Shown: piece after piece, positions 24,294-34,645 of the stretch
How positions within the stretch are numbered: the first letter of the stretch is position 1
How the letters are laid out: every line of letters starts with the position of its first letter
Position numbers and translations under genes: made by a program
Notes under the pieces: generated by a model
What the model was told of the DNA's origin: nothing
What the model saw: the letters and a program-made list of their open reading frames with translations, nothing else
Database searches by the model: none
Source: Lycorma delicatula
Lineage: Eukaryota > Arthropoda > Insecta > Hemiptera > Fulgoridae
Direction: 5' to 3'
Assembly: GCF_047948215.1 (NCBI RefSeq)
Contig: NC_134467.1
Coordinates: 39,988,520 to 40,052,519, forward strand
Length of the DNA stretch: 64,000 bases

Positions 24294-25521
24294 TTTTTTG
24301 TTTCTTCAGTCATTTGACTGGTTTGATGCAGCTCTCCAAGATTCCCTATCTAGTGCTAGTTGTTTCATTTCGGTATACCCTCTACATCCTACATCCATAA
24401 CAATTTGTTTTACATATTACAAACGTGGCCTGCCTACATAATTTTTTCCTTCTATCTGTCCCTCCAATATTAAGAGACTCTTCCAGGATGCTTTAATATG
24501 TGGCCTGACTCTTCTTTTAACTATACTTTTCTAAATGCTTCTTTCTTCATCGATTTGCCGCAACACCTCTTCATTTTTAACTTTATCCACCCATCTGATT
24601 TTTAACATTCTCATATAGCACCACATTTCAAAAGTTTCTAATCTTTTCTTCTCAGGTACTCCGATTGTCCCAAGTTTCACTTTCATATAAAGCGACGCTC
24701 CAAACATATACTTTCAAAAATCTTTTCCTGACATTTAAATTAATTTTTAATGTAAACAAATTATATTTCTGACTGAAGGTTCATTTCGCTGTGCTATTCA
24801 GCATTTTATATCGCTCGCTCCTGCTTTGTCTATCTTTAGTAGTTGTACTTCCCAAATAACAAAATTCTTCTACCTCCATAATCTTTTCTCCTCCTATTTT
24901 CACATTCAGTGGACCATCTTTGTTATTTCTATTACAGTTCATTACTTTCGTTTATTCTTGTATAGGACTTCATCCATGCTGTTCATTGTTTCTTCTAAAT
25001 CTTTTTTACTCTCAGCTAGAATTACTATATCATCAGCAAATCGTAGAATCTTCATCTTTTCACTTTGTTCTGTTACTCGGGATCTAAATTGTTCTTTAAC
25101 ATCATTAACTGCTAGTTCCATGTAAAGATTAAAAAGTAACAGGGATAGGGAACATCCTTGTCAGACTCCCTTTCTTATTACGGCTTCTTTCTTATGCTCT
25201 TCAATTATTATTACTGTTGCTGTTTCTTTCCTGTAAATGTTGCAATTGTGCTTCTGTCTCTTTATTTGAACCCTAATTTTTTTAAAATGCTGAAGATTTT
25301 ATTCCAATCTACGTTATCGAATGCCTTTTCTAGATCTATCAATGTCAAGTATGTCGGTTTGTTTTTCTTTAATCTTCCTTCTACTATTAATCTGAGGCCT
25401 AAAATTGCTTCCCTTGTCTCTATACTTTTCCTGAAACCAAATTGGTCTTCTCCCAACACTTCTTCCACTCTCCTCTCAATTCTTCTGTATAGAATTCTAG
25501 TTAAGATTTTTGATGCACGAC
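24294..25521 (-). mobile_element. LINE family A, copy A4
   Basis: 5'-truncated LINE on the minus strand with its T-run at 24294-24299 and the 7-bp duplication TAGTATT at 24287-24293 and 25522-25528. The 5' end falls directly after GATGCACGAC, the same point at which copies A2 and A3 lose LINE homology. Legible: [20 protein letters not shown] near 25390-25450 and the C-terminal region near 24310-24720. Multiple lesions. Confidence 0.88.
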
Positions 25522-25528
25522 TAGTATT

Positions 25529-26300
25529 ACGAATTTGGACTACAGATTATAAAATACTGCTTCTTCCAAACGAGTTGAAAAGCAACATAGACAACACATC
25601 CAAGTAACTAAAAAAATAATCAGAACTTGCCTTTCTTCTCTTATAATTGTTACCTAATTGTTGCATAAATAATAAATAACTATTCTTAACTTATATTTAA
25701 GCCATATTTTTCTTATTGTTTTAACATTTTCTTCATTCCACATTATAAAATTGTTTTACCAGATCTATTAATGTCATGTAGCTGTTTTTGGTTTTATTCT
25801 TAAGACTGCCTTACAAGATTATCCTGATGGCCTAAATGATTTCTCTTATACTATTACACTTCTTGTAAACAATTTTTATCCTGAAAATTAAATAAAACAA
25901 TTTCAAGAATGGAATCTAGTAATTTTTTAAAAATTTGTTGTAAAACGCAAAAGAGTGATGTTGTAAAACACAATTTTTAGGTTTGATATACGAACATTTG
26001 GTTAAATTATCAACAAAAAAATAAATGTTGCAACAAATTTTATAGAGAATTTAGTTCTGAGAAAATCTAGTAAGTAATGTCAGCTGTTTATGAAGAAAAG
26101 TTTAATAAGATTTACTTCCAGATTTTTAGAAGAATATTTTGTGTTTTACAGTTTCTTTTTTATTTATTTTTACTTTAGAATATGTCCTGAAATCCTTTCC
26201 GTTTGTTTGTGAGACTATCTATATAATCTGATACCTTTCCATATCATCTGGTCTTATCAATTTATATCTTCTTTTTTAATTATTTTTAAGAAGGGTTCAC
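25529..26300. other. Intergenic AT-rich DNA
   Basis: No gene or named element recognised. Confidence 0.5.
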
Positions 26301-26309
26301 TCAATCTCT

Positions 26310-26400
26310 GTTCGATCTCTGTGGTGGAATGGTAACATCTCAGTTTTTTCTTCCAGAGATCCTGGGTTTAAATCCCAGTCAGGCATGGCATTTTTTGTAC
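26310..26400 (+). repeat. tRNA-derived SINE family 2, copy
   Basis: CTCTGTGGTGGAATGGTAAC carries the A-box region and GGGTTTAAATCCCAGTC the B box, followed by the family word AGGCATGGCATTTT. Aligns with copies at 27306 and 44632. Confidence 0.7.
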
Positions 26401-26599
26401 GCAACAAAATTTTCATTTTTATATTCGCAAACACAAGTGTCAAGGTTATGTCGTGAATTAATTCATCAAACAAAAGATTGTTATTTTATACTGAGTAAAA
26501 TTCTCAAAGCAAAGTTCTTTCTTTTCTTTGATTTAACCCTTAATTTCCTAAATTATTGTGTTCAATTTTTTTATTATCATAAAATTGTCATATTTTACA

Positions 26600-27250
26600 T
26601 GTTTGGTTAGGTTATTCATTTCTTCATATCTTTTTTTTACCTCTTCCTCTTCTGTTGATGAGATTGGTATATAAATCTACCATATTGTTGTTGGCTGGGC
26701 TTTGAATTTTTCGTGACTAAACTAGTTCTCTCTCCAGGTTAATTGTAATAATCAACTGTTGGTCCTATTTTCTTATTCATTATTATTCCTGCACCTACAT
26801 ATACACATCTTCGATTTTGTATTATCGTATAAGCCACGTATAGAAATACGATGAACCTTGTTCATCGTATTTCTATATTACCACCCTAATTCTTACAACA
26901 TTTAAATCTAATGTATTTTTTGTTTTAAATTATTGATCAATTAATTGGCACTCTGAGAACTACTGAAAAGCCATGTTACACCTTTTCAGGAATTATTCTT
27001 TGTCAAGATCTTCACCGACATCCATCCTCTCTTATAAAAACACCTGCATTATAAAAGCAAACAATTTTCTGAACAAGGGTTCTGTTGGTTTATTTATGTG
27101 AGCCTAATACTCACCTGTAATGCAGTATCCTTATTGGCTTTCTGAAATTCTTTAGATATGTTACACCTCAGATACTACTACTTGAGTACCCGTGACTACT
27201 TGTTCGGATAATTCCCGATTTTCAGATAATCATTAAATTAATGTTTTTTC
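26600..27250 (-). mobile_element. Probable LINE 5' portion (endonuclease-domain relic)
   Basis: Minus-strand frames, heavily broken, contain KFKAQPTTIW then IYIPISSTEEEEVKKRYEEM near 26640-26720, the pattern at the end of the endonuclease domain of LINEs such as family A, and a degraded IIMNKKI-like stretch near 26770. No continuous ORF, and boundaries are uncertain. Confidence 0.45.
26839..26877. repeat. Near-perfect short hairpin
   Basis: TATAGAAATACGATGAAC (26839-26856) is followed by a 3-nt loop (CTT) and its exact reverse complement (26860-26877): an 18-bp perfect stem. Confidence 0.9.
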
Positions 27251-27305
27251 TACTATCTACAACTTACAGATGAGTCCTGTACAGAAACTAGTTTTTCAAT
27301 CCAGC

Positions 27306-27465
27306 CGGCCGGAGTCCGTGGCATGAGTGATAGCATCTTGGTCTTTCATACGGAGGTCCTGGGTTTGAATCCGAGTAAGGCATGGCATTTTCATACATAC
27401 TACAAATCATTTATCTCATCCTCTGAATCAATATCCAATAGTGGACCCGAAGATTAACAAAGTTG
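27306..27465 (+). repeat. tRNA-derived SINE family 2, copy
   Basis: GGAGTCCGTGGCATGAGTGA (A-box region), then GGTCCTGGGTTTGAATCCGA (B box), then AGGCATGGCATTTTCATAC and a short non-tRNA body. Pol III-type internal promoter layout. Confidence 0.75.
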
Positions 27466-27786
27466 TTAGTTGTAAAGTAATACAAAAATTAGAAATTCCA
27501 GAAGTTAAGAGTAATTTTTTTTTGTTGATCTTTAAGTTCCTGATTTTTTAGTTAACTATTTAACTATGCAGTATACTATATAATGGAATGTATGGTAGTA
27601 ATCAGGTCAAATTTTGTTTGTTGTAAATCTTAATGTTTCATTATCCTAATAAAAAAAACCCTTTTTGGTTAAAAAAACCTAAATTGTTCTATGTATATTG
27701 CTCTGATTTATACTTGATATCTTAAAACTGGATGTACCGATTTGGATTAAATTAGTCTTGATGATTTCTGTATATGGGGCATTTGA

Positions 27787-28501
27787 TAGTTCTTCCTACG
27801 CAAGAACTATCGCATGAAAATAAACAAGAACAAAACAAAAGTAATGAACTGTAGTAGAAATAACAAAGATGGACCACTGAATGTGAAAATAGGAGGAGAA
27901 AAGATTATGGATGTAGAAGAATTTTGTTATTTGGGAAGTAGCATTACTAAAGATGGACTAAGCAGGAGCGATATAAAATGCCGAATAGCACAAGCTAAAC
28001 GAGCCTTCAGTAAGAAATATAATTTGTTTACATCAAAATTTAATTTAAATGTCAGGAAAAGAATTTTGAAAGTGTATGTTTGGAGTGTCGCTTTATATGG
28101 AAGTGAAACTTGGACAATCGGAGTATCTGAGAAGAAAAGATTAGAAGCTTTTGAAATCCGGTGCTATAGGAGAATGTTAAAAATTAAATGGATGGAGAAA
28201 GTGACAAATGAAGAGGTATTGCAGCAAATAGATGAAGAAAGAAGCATTTGGAAAAATATAGTTAAAAGAAGAGACAGACTTATAGGCCACATACTAAGGC
28301 ATCCTGGAATAGTCGCTTTAATATTAAAAGGACAGGTAGAAGGGAAAAATTGTGTAGGCAGGCCACGTTTGGAATATGTAAAACAAATTGTTAGGAATGT
28401 AGGATGTAGAGGGTATACTGAAATGAAACGACTAGCACTAGATAGGGAATCTTGGAGAGCTGCATCAAACCAGTCAAATGACTGAAGACAAAAAAAAAAA
28501 A
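27787..28501 (+). mobile_element. LINE family A, copy A5 (best-preserved C-terminus)
   Basis: The plus-strand copy ends in GAAGACA plus about 13 A at 28489-28501. It begins inside the RT/C-terminal region at about 27795. The 9 bp before it (ATAGTTCTT, 27787-27795) are the reverse complement of AAGAACTAT at 27803-27811, giving a snapback junction. No convincing TSD was found. Confidence 0.88.
27814..28485 (+). pseudogene. LINE family A ORF2 C-terminal fragment, 223 codons open
   Basis: Uninterrupted frame from [20 protein letters not shown] through the thumb/C-terminal region ([19 protein letters not shown], then [20 protein letters not shown]) to [13 protein letters not shown] and a stop. 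The RT catalytic box lies upstream of the truncation, so no active enzyme is encoded. It serves as the reference for aligning the other copies; the open frame most likely reflects a recent insertion. Confidence 0.85.
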
Positions 28502-28980
28502 AATACCAATAGAATTGTATGTTGGTCACAATTGGCCAAGGGGTAGGAAATTACAGAACCAATGTATCTCAGAATGGTTTTCAAATATTAGATAGATTTT
28601 TTCACATGATTTTCTTTAGGTTGCAGTGATATTTTCTGATTCTGTTTGGTTTTATTCATAACCCCCATAAATGTGTGGGAGTCAAAAATTCTTTATCTCT
28701 TGTTGTTTCTGGACTCGAAATCGCATTTTTGAAGCAATTGCATGGTTCCTTACTAATTAATATGTTAACTTTAGTTATGTATTTGGGTAACCCACTCAAA
28801 GTTGGTGAATAACAACATTTTTTTGGGAGGGTTTTTAATAATTTCCTTGCATTTTTCTTGTATTTTCAGCCTAGATTAGCTTATTTTTATAAAATGTTGT
28901 ACAATGATTACTGGATTTGGGTCATTGATGCTATTTAATTTTCGTTACAGTTGCTTTGATAAAGATACTATGTGTCTACC

Positions 28981-29280
28981 CACCGGGTTGGTCTAGTGGT
29001 GAATGCGTCTTCCCATTTCAGCTGATTTGGAAGTCGAGAGTTCCAGCGTTCAAGTCCTAGTAAGTCAGTTATTTTTACATGGATTTGAATACTAGATCGT
29101 GGATACCGGTGTTCTTTGGTGGTTGGGTTTCAATTAACCACATATCTCAGAAATGGTCGAACTGAGAATGTACAATACTGCACTTCATTTACACTCATAC
29201 ATATATCATCCTCATTCATCCTCTGAAGTATTATCTGAACGGTAGTTACCGGAGGCTAAACAGGAAAAGAAAGAAAGGGT
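28981..29280 (+). repeat. tRNA-derived SINE family 1, copy
   Basis: Head CCGGGTTGGTCTAGTGGTGA (A box) and CAGCGTTCAAGTCCTAGTAA (B box). The body includes GTGTTCTTTGGTGGTTGGGT and TGGTCGAACTGAGA; the tail is TTACCGGAGGCTAAACAGGA with an AAAGA-rich end. Five copies occur in the window. Confidence 0.85.
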
Positions 29281-30772
29281 ACTATGGGTCTGTATTTGAA
29301 AATTTCATTAAATAAATCTTTTATGTAATTTAGTATCTATTAAGAGACTTATACATGTTTGTTTCTTGTTGTATCCCATGACACATGATGATCTATATAT
29401 ATTGAGTATTGATGCCATTTAATTTTGGGCTTATGTAACTTTCAACTGACTTTTTAAAATTTTTATCTACAGTTGTCTAGTCATATTAGAAGTTGGTAAA
29501 TTGAGTTTTTTCAACTAATTAACAGTATGTTAATCAGTTCAATAAGGATGTGTGTGAACACTTTTGCCTGTTTATTTTGATTTTTGATTCAGATTAAGCA
29601 TCGCTAGAGGATACAAAATTACATGAATAGCCATAGATCTATCCTTGAATTCACCTCAAAATGGCCGCCAAAATCAATCATTGACGCAATGAATAATCAT
29701 TGTAAGCAATCAAGAAGGTTCAAACGTGCTAATGTAAAGGTTTACTAAGATGTATGAAATATATAAATATGAAATTTTTAAACCAAGTGTAAGATCCGAA
29801 AATGTACTGCCACACCCGAGTGAATTAAATAGGGTATGCGCGCGTGTTTTAGTTTGTATCATTGAATTAAATAAACGAAAAATATTATATTTAAATAAAA
29901 TAATAAATATTTTAAATTAAGTTGTGTGTGTAAGTTGTGCATTAGAAACAATCAATGGTTGTAGAACTTTCGACAACAGGAAGTCTGACAACTGTGTTGT
30001 CAGTTTTTAAAAGGTTTACTTTTAAGGGATGATAATTTACTATTTTATAACATTGATGGATATATATATATATATATATATATATAATGATTTTAAAAAT
30101 CTAAATGTATGAATTTTATGGTTGTATTCAAACGTTATTAAATATTTATAAGTGTAATGTATCATTATAAATTTACAGTCTATATCTAGGTTATTTTGCT
30201 ATTGATTTTTCTATCAAATTAGAAATGTAAAAATAAAAAATATGTATTAAGATTACACGCATGCCTTCAAATAAATCAATAAACTATTTAGATTAAATAT
30301 AAAAAAATATAGGAAAAGTATCTAAGTTGAGTGTTTAGTTTACATAATAAACGCTCAATGTATATATTTGAATGTTTTTATGTAATGTTTTAATATGTTG
30401 GGTGGAGTTTATATTAAATAAATAAATGTTTTTATTCTGGTTAGTACACAGTAATACATTATACAGATCATACTAGGAATGGATAGGCATTTTACTCTGG
30501 GTATAAAAAGATAAAACCGTTCTAGCTTTCGTCCGGAAAAGTTTAAAGACAAAAAAAAATAAAAGTTTGTAAATTCCACATAATAAATAAAAATTGTAAA
30601 TTTATAAATTAATTTTGATGGATTGTGAATAAAATTTAAACTATATCTTTTTATGCCTGACATTTTTCAACTTTGGTAGTAGTATTCTGAAAACCGAATC
30701 ACATCTTAGGTTACTTTCAAAAGTCAGAATGAATTTTCAGGTTTCAAAAATGGAATCTCTGATCAATGTTTG
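29281..30772. other. Intergenic AT-rich DNA
   Basis: No gene recognised. Contains (TA)n at 30060-30086 and a small CG-containing patch (TATGCGCGCGTG) near 29835. Confidence 0.5.
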
Positions 30773-30780
30773 TAAGAAAA

Positions 30781-31695
30781 AAGCCATAATAAGAAAGGGA
30801 GTCCGAACAAGGATGTTCCCTATCCCTGTTACTTTTTAATCTTTACGTGGAACTAGCAGTTAATGATGTTAAAGAACAATTTAGATTCGGAGTAACAGTA
30901 CAAGGTGAAAAGTTAAAGGTGCTGTGATTTGCAGATGATATAGTAATTCTAGCTGAGAGTGAAAAGGATTTAGAAGGAACTATGGATGGTATGAATGAAG
31001 TCCTACGCAAGAACCACCGCATGAAAATAAACATGAACAAAACGAAAGTAATGAAATGTAGTAGAAATAACAAAGATGGACCACTGAATGTGAAAATAGG
31101 AGGAGAAAAGATTATGGAAGTGGAAGAATTTTTTTAATTGGGGGGTCGTCATTACTAAAGATGGAGGAAGTAGGAACGATATAAAATGCCGAATAACACA
31201 CCCGAAATGAGCCTTCAGTCAGAAATATAATTTGTTCACATCAAAAATTAATTTAAATGTCAGGAAAAGATTTTTGAAAGTATATGTTTGGAGCGTCGCT
31301 TTATATGAAAGTGAAACTTGGACGTATCTGAGAAGAAAAGATTAGAAGTTTTTGAAATCTGGTGCTATAGGAGAATGTTAAAAATTAAATGAATGGATAA
31401 AGGACAAATGAAGAGGTGTAGCGACAAATCGATGAAGAAAGAAGCATTTGGAAAAATATAGCTAAAAGAAGAGACAGACTTATAGGCCACATATTAAGGC
31501 ATCCTGGAATAGTCGCTTTAATATTGGAGGGACAGGCAGAAGGAAAAAACTGTATAGGCAAGCAACGTTTGGAATGTGGAAAACAAATTGTTAGGGATGT
31601 AGGATGTAGGGGGTATACCGAAATGAAACGAGTAGCACTACATAGGGAATCTTGGAGAGCTGCATCAAACCAGTCAAATGACTGAAGACAAAAAA
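30781..31695 (+). mobile_element. LINE family A, copy A6
   Basis: 5'-truncated plus-strand copy with 8-bp flanks TAAGAAAA at 30773-30780 and 31696-31703. Homology begins AAGCCATAATAAGAAAGGGA and ends in GAAGACAAAAAA. The RT catalytic region is present but decayed (FADD region near 30925 begins with a stop). Numerous indels in the C-terminal part. Confidence 0.87.
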
Positions 31696-31703
31696 TAAGA
31701 AAA

Positions 31704-32140
31704 GTGGTTTATATTTTTATTTAAATTTTATTTTTTTTACTTCTCTGTGGTTTTTAAATCATTATTCATCTGGGTTTTTAAACCGGTTTTTTAGAATTTG
31801 TAATTATCTCTTCATCAAACAACCATCAGATTTAAAAAATTCAAACGGGGTATTTGTTAGTAGGTTGAAGGCTAACAGCTGTTGAAAAATCTAACAGATC
31901 TCTGTTATTCGGATATATATATATATATATATATAAAATAAGTTTGCCTATTTGTTTATCATATCATGTGAGAACCGACCAGTTACTTTTAAATTTGCAG
32001 GATAGATTCGTGTTATCCCAGGAAAAGTTTTAAGCCATCGACCGAGGACTTAGCTCTTATGAAGGTGAAGGTGAAGGTTAAAATATTAAAATTATTCATT
32101 ATTTCTTCATCTCCAAGAAGGATGAAGTTGTGAATTAAAG
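31704..32140. other. Intergenic DNA between LINE copies
   Basis: No gene seen. (TA)n at 31913-31935, and an imperfect GAAGGTGAAGGTGAAGGT triplet-like run near 32060. Confidence 0.5.
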
Positions 32141-32148
32141 ATATTCAT

Positions 32149-32571
32149 TTTTTTTTCTTCAGTCATTTGACCGTTTTGAGGCAGCTTTCCAAGATACCCT
32201 ATCTAGTGCTAGTCGTTTCATTTCAGTGTACCCCCTACATCTTACATCCCTAACAATTTGTTTTATATATTCCAAATGTGGCCTGCTTACAAAATGTTTT
32301 CCTTCTACCTGTCCTTCCAATATTAAAGCGACTATTCCAGGATGCCTTAACATGTGGCTTATAAGTCTCTCTTCTTTTAGCTATATTTTTCCAAATGCTT
32401 CTTTCTTAATCTATTTATAGATGAAGAATATATATAGGGTATTTACAAGATACCCTATCCACTGCTAGTCGTTTCATTTCGGTATACCCCCTACATCCTA
32501 CATCCCTAACAATTTGTTTTACATATTCCAAACGTGGCCTCCTTACAAAATGTTTTCCTTCTACCTAAAAT
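32149..32571 (-). mobile_element. LINE family A, copy A7: two 3'-end fragments in one insertion
   Basis: Flanked by ATATTCAT at 32141-32148 and 32572-32579. It contains the LINE 3' end (32149-32415), about 25 nt of unrelated AT-rich DNA, then a second same-orientation fragment of nearly the same LINE interval (about 32446-32566) lacking the last about 60 nt of the tail. Confidence 0.8.
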
Positions 32572-32703
32572 ATATTCATGAAGGAAAAAATAGATTAATC
32601 CTTTTTACTTCATTATTATATTTCTGCCATCATGGCAAAAAATGGGTTAATGAATTTTTCGTTGTTAATGGTGTGTGTACTTTAATTACCATAGTTACTG
32701 TTT

Positions 32704-32985
32704 TAATCGATCGGGTTGTTCTAGCGGTGAACATGTCTTCCCAAAGGAGCTGATTTGTTGGAAGTTGAGAGTTCCAGCGTTCAAATCCTAGTAAAGGAAG
32801 TTACTTTTATACGTGTTCGAATACTAGATCAGTGTTCTTTGGTGGTCCGGTTTCAATTAATCACACGTCTCAGGAATGGTCGAACTGAGACTGTACAAGA
32901 CTACACTTCATTTACACTCATACATCTGATGTAATACCTGAATGGAAATTCCCGAAGGCTAAATAGGTAAAGAAAGAAAAAAGTT
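32704..32985 (+). repeat. tRNA-derived SINE family 1, copy
   Basis: TCGGGTTGTTCTAGCGGTGA head, GCGTTCAAATCCTAGTAAAG B box, GTGTTCTTTGGTGGTCCGG body and a GGCTAAATAGGTAAAGAAAG tail. Confidence 0.82.
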
Positions 32986-33991
32986 ACTGTTATTCTATCT
33001 TTTGTAATGTTAACTTTTTTTTTTTTAGGTTTCTATGAAGGCTGAATGCTATAATTGTTATTTATCAGTATTATTATCAGTGCTGTGAGGATAACGTACT
33101 GTGCGGACATACTCTGGTAGATGGGAATAGCGACCAAAGCAACCTGTACGGTTCCCCTTGGTCCTAGGTGGCACTGAGGAACCCGTGAGTTGGCTGTGGG
33201 ATTAACCTGAGCCCTGAGTGTTTGGTGTTTGGCTAAGTTCTAATTTTTACGTGAATGTTTTACGTAATTTAAATTATGTTTTAGAAATTAGTAATTTTTA
33301 AAAATTGTTTTAAAATGCTCATCTTGAGAAAAAAATTTCAGGTATAAATAGGATAATTAAGATGATTACAAAGGTATTAACAATACAAGGTAGTATGTTA
33401 ACTAAATGCGTTAACGCTACGGGTTATATTATCTTTCTATTGTTTTTAAGTTTAACCTGTCTCCATTGCTGTATCAGCATTCACCAGTTTGTTTTTAATT
33501 GGAATTTTTTTTTCTTTGTAATTTTAAATTTTAAATTATAATACAAATAAGAGGCTTATTCCACACGCCCATGCATGCATATAGAGTTCTTTTCTTAAAA
33601 AGTTGATTAAGTAAAGTCTTTGTATTCCTGTTTCAGTTCTTTTTTATTATGACAGGTGTATTATGTTAGACCCGTTTGTTAATTAAGGACCAAATTTCAT
33701 TGTTTTTCATTCGTTGCTTATTTTTTCTTCTTCCATTTTTAAAGCCATTTCAGATAATTTATCTTACTTTGTTGGTATTTTTTCAACTCTATTTTCATTG
33801 TTTTTAATTTTTGAGAGAAGTGTATTTAAAAAAAAAACATAAGAATAATCCTTTGGTCTTTTATTGTATAAATAAGCCTTTTATTTCGATTTTTTTTCCC
33901 CCGTTTTAATAATTATGTATATACTTTGCTAAGTTCACGTCAAAAATGGGTAACATCTTGATGTTTAATTTTTTTAAAAGTGACATATCCT
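32986..33991. other. Intergenic DNA with an unexplained GC-richer block
   Basis: 33085-33235 is notably less AT-rich (for example GTACGGTTCCCCTTGGTCC and TGGCACTGAGGAACCCGTG) than its surroundings and may be an old repeat of unknown class. The remainder is T-rich with no recognisable coding. Confidence 0.4.
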
Positions 33992-34307
33992 TTTCTTTCT
34001 TTTTCTTTTTTCTGTTTAGCCTCCGGTAACTACTGTTTAGATAATACTTCAAAGGATGAATGAGGATGATATGTATGAGTGTAAATGAAGTGTATGTAGT
34101 AGTCTTGTACATTCTCAGTTCGACCATTCCTGAGATGGTGGTTAATTGAAACCTAACCACCAAAGAACACCGGTATCCACGATCTAGTTTTCAAATCAGT
34201 GTAAAAATAACTGGCTTTACTAGGACTTGAACGCTGTAACTCTCGACTTCCAAATCAGCTGATTTGGGAAGACGCGTTCACCACTAGACCAACCCGGTGG
34301 GTTAAAG
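33992..34307 (-). repeat. tRNA-derived SINE family 1, copy (reverse)
   Basis: Reverse-orientation copy: tail TTAGCCTCCGGTAACTACTG near 34016, B box complement near 34225, and head ending ACCAACCCGGTGGG near 34305. Confidence 0.85.
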
Positions 34308-34645
34308 TGACATATCCTGTTCAGATCGAACCTGACCAGGATATCATAAAACAAAAAAATGAATGTAATTGGATTATCTGTCGTTTATAGTTAAGAGTAT
34401 GTAAATAAATAAATATACATTACACTGGTGTTTATAAAGAAAAAAATTTTGAACTGAAATATAATAAATACGTAGGTAAACTTATGTAATTTTTATGATG
34501 GGTCATAAAATTAGATTAGTTTTTCTGTCACAATAAGAGTTTTTTAATTAAGATCCTTAAAAAATAACAGGACAATTTTAACTTTATGATGTCAATGTTG
34601 GTGTAACTATTACTTTCCTGTCATGCACTATAGCAGAGCTATATA

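Noticed and set aside
29660..29700. Possible YY1-like motif and start codon (AAAATGGCCGCC) of a host gene
   Set aside because: The frame ends after seven codons and no splice donor or downstream coding was found.
30409..30663. 84-codon minus-strand frame
   Set aside because: Low-complexity AT translation without a protein pattern or splice context.
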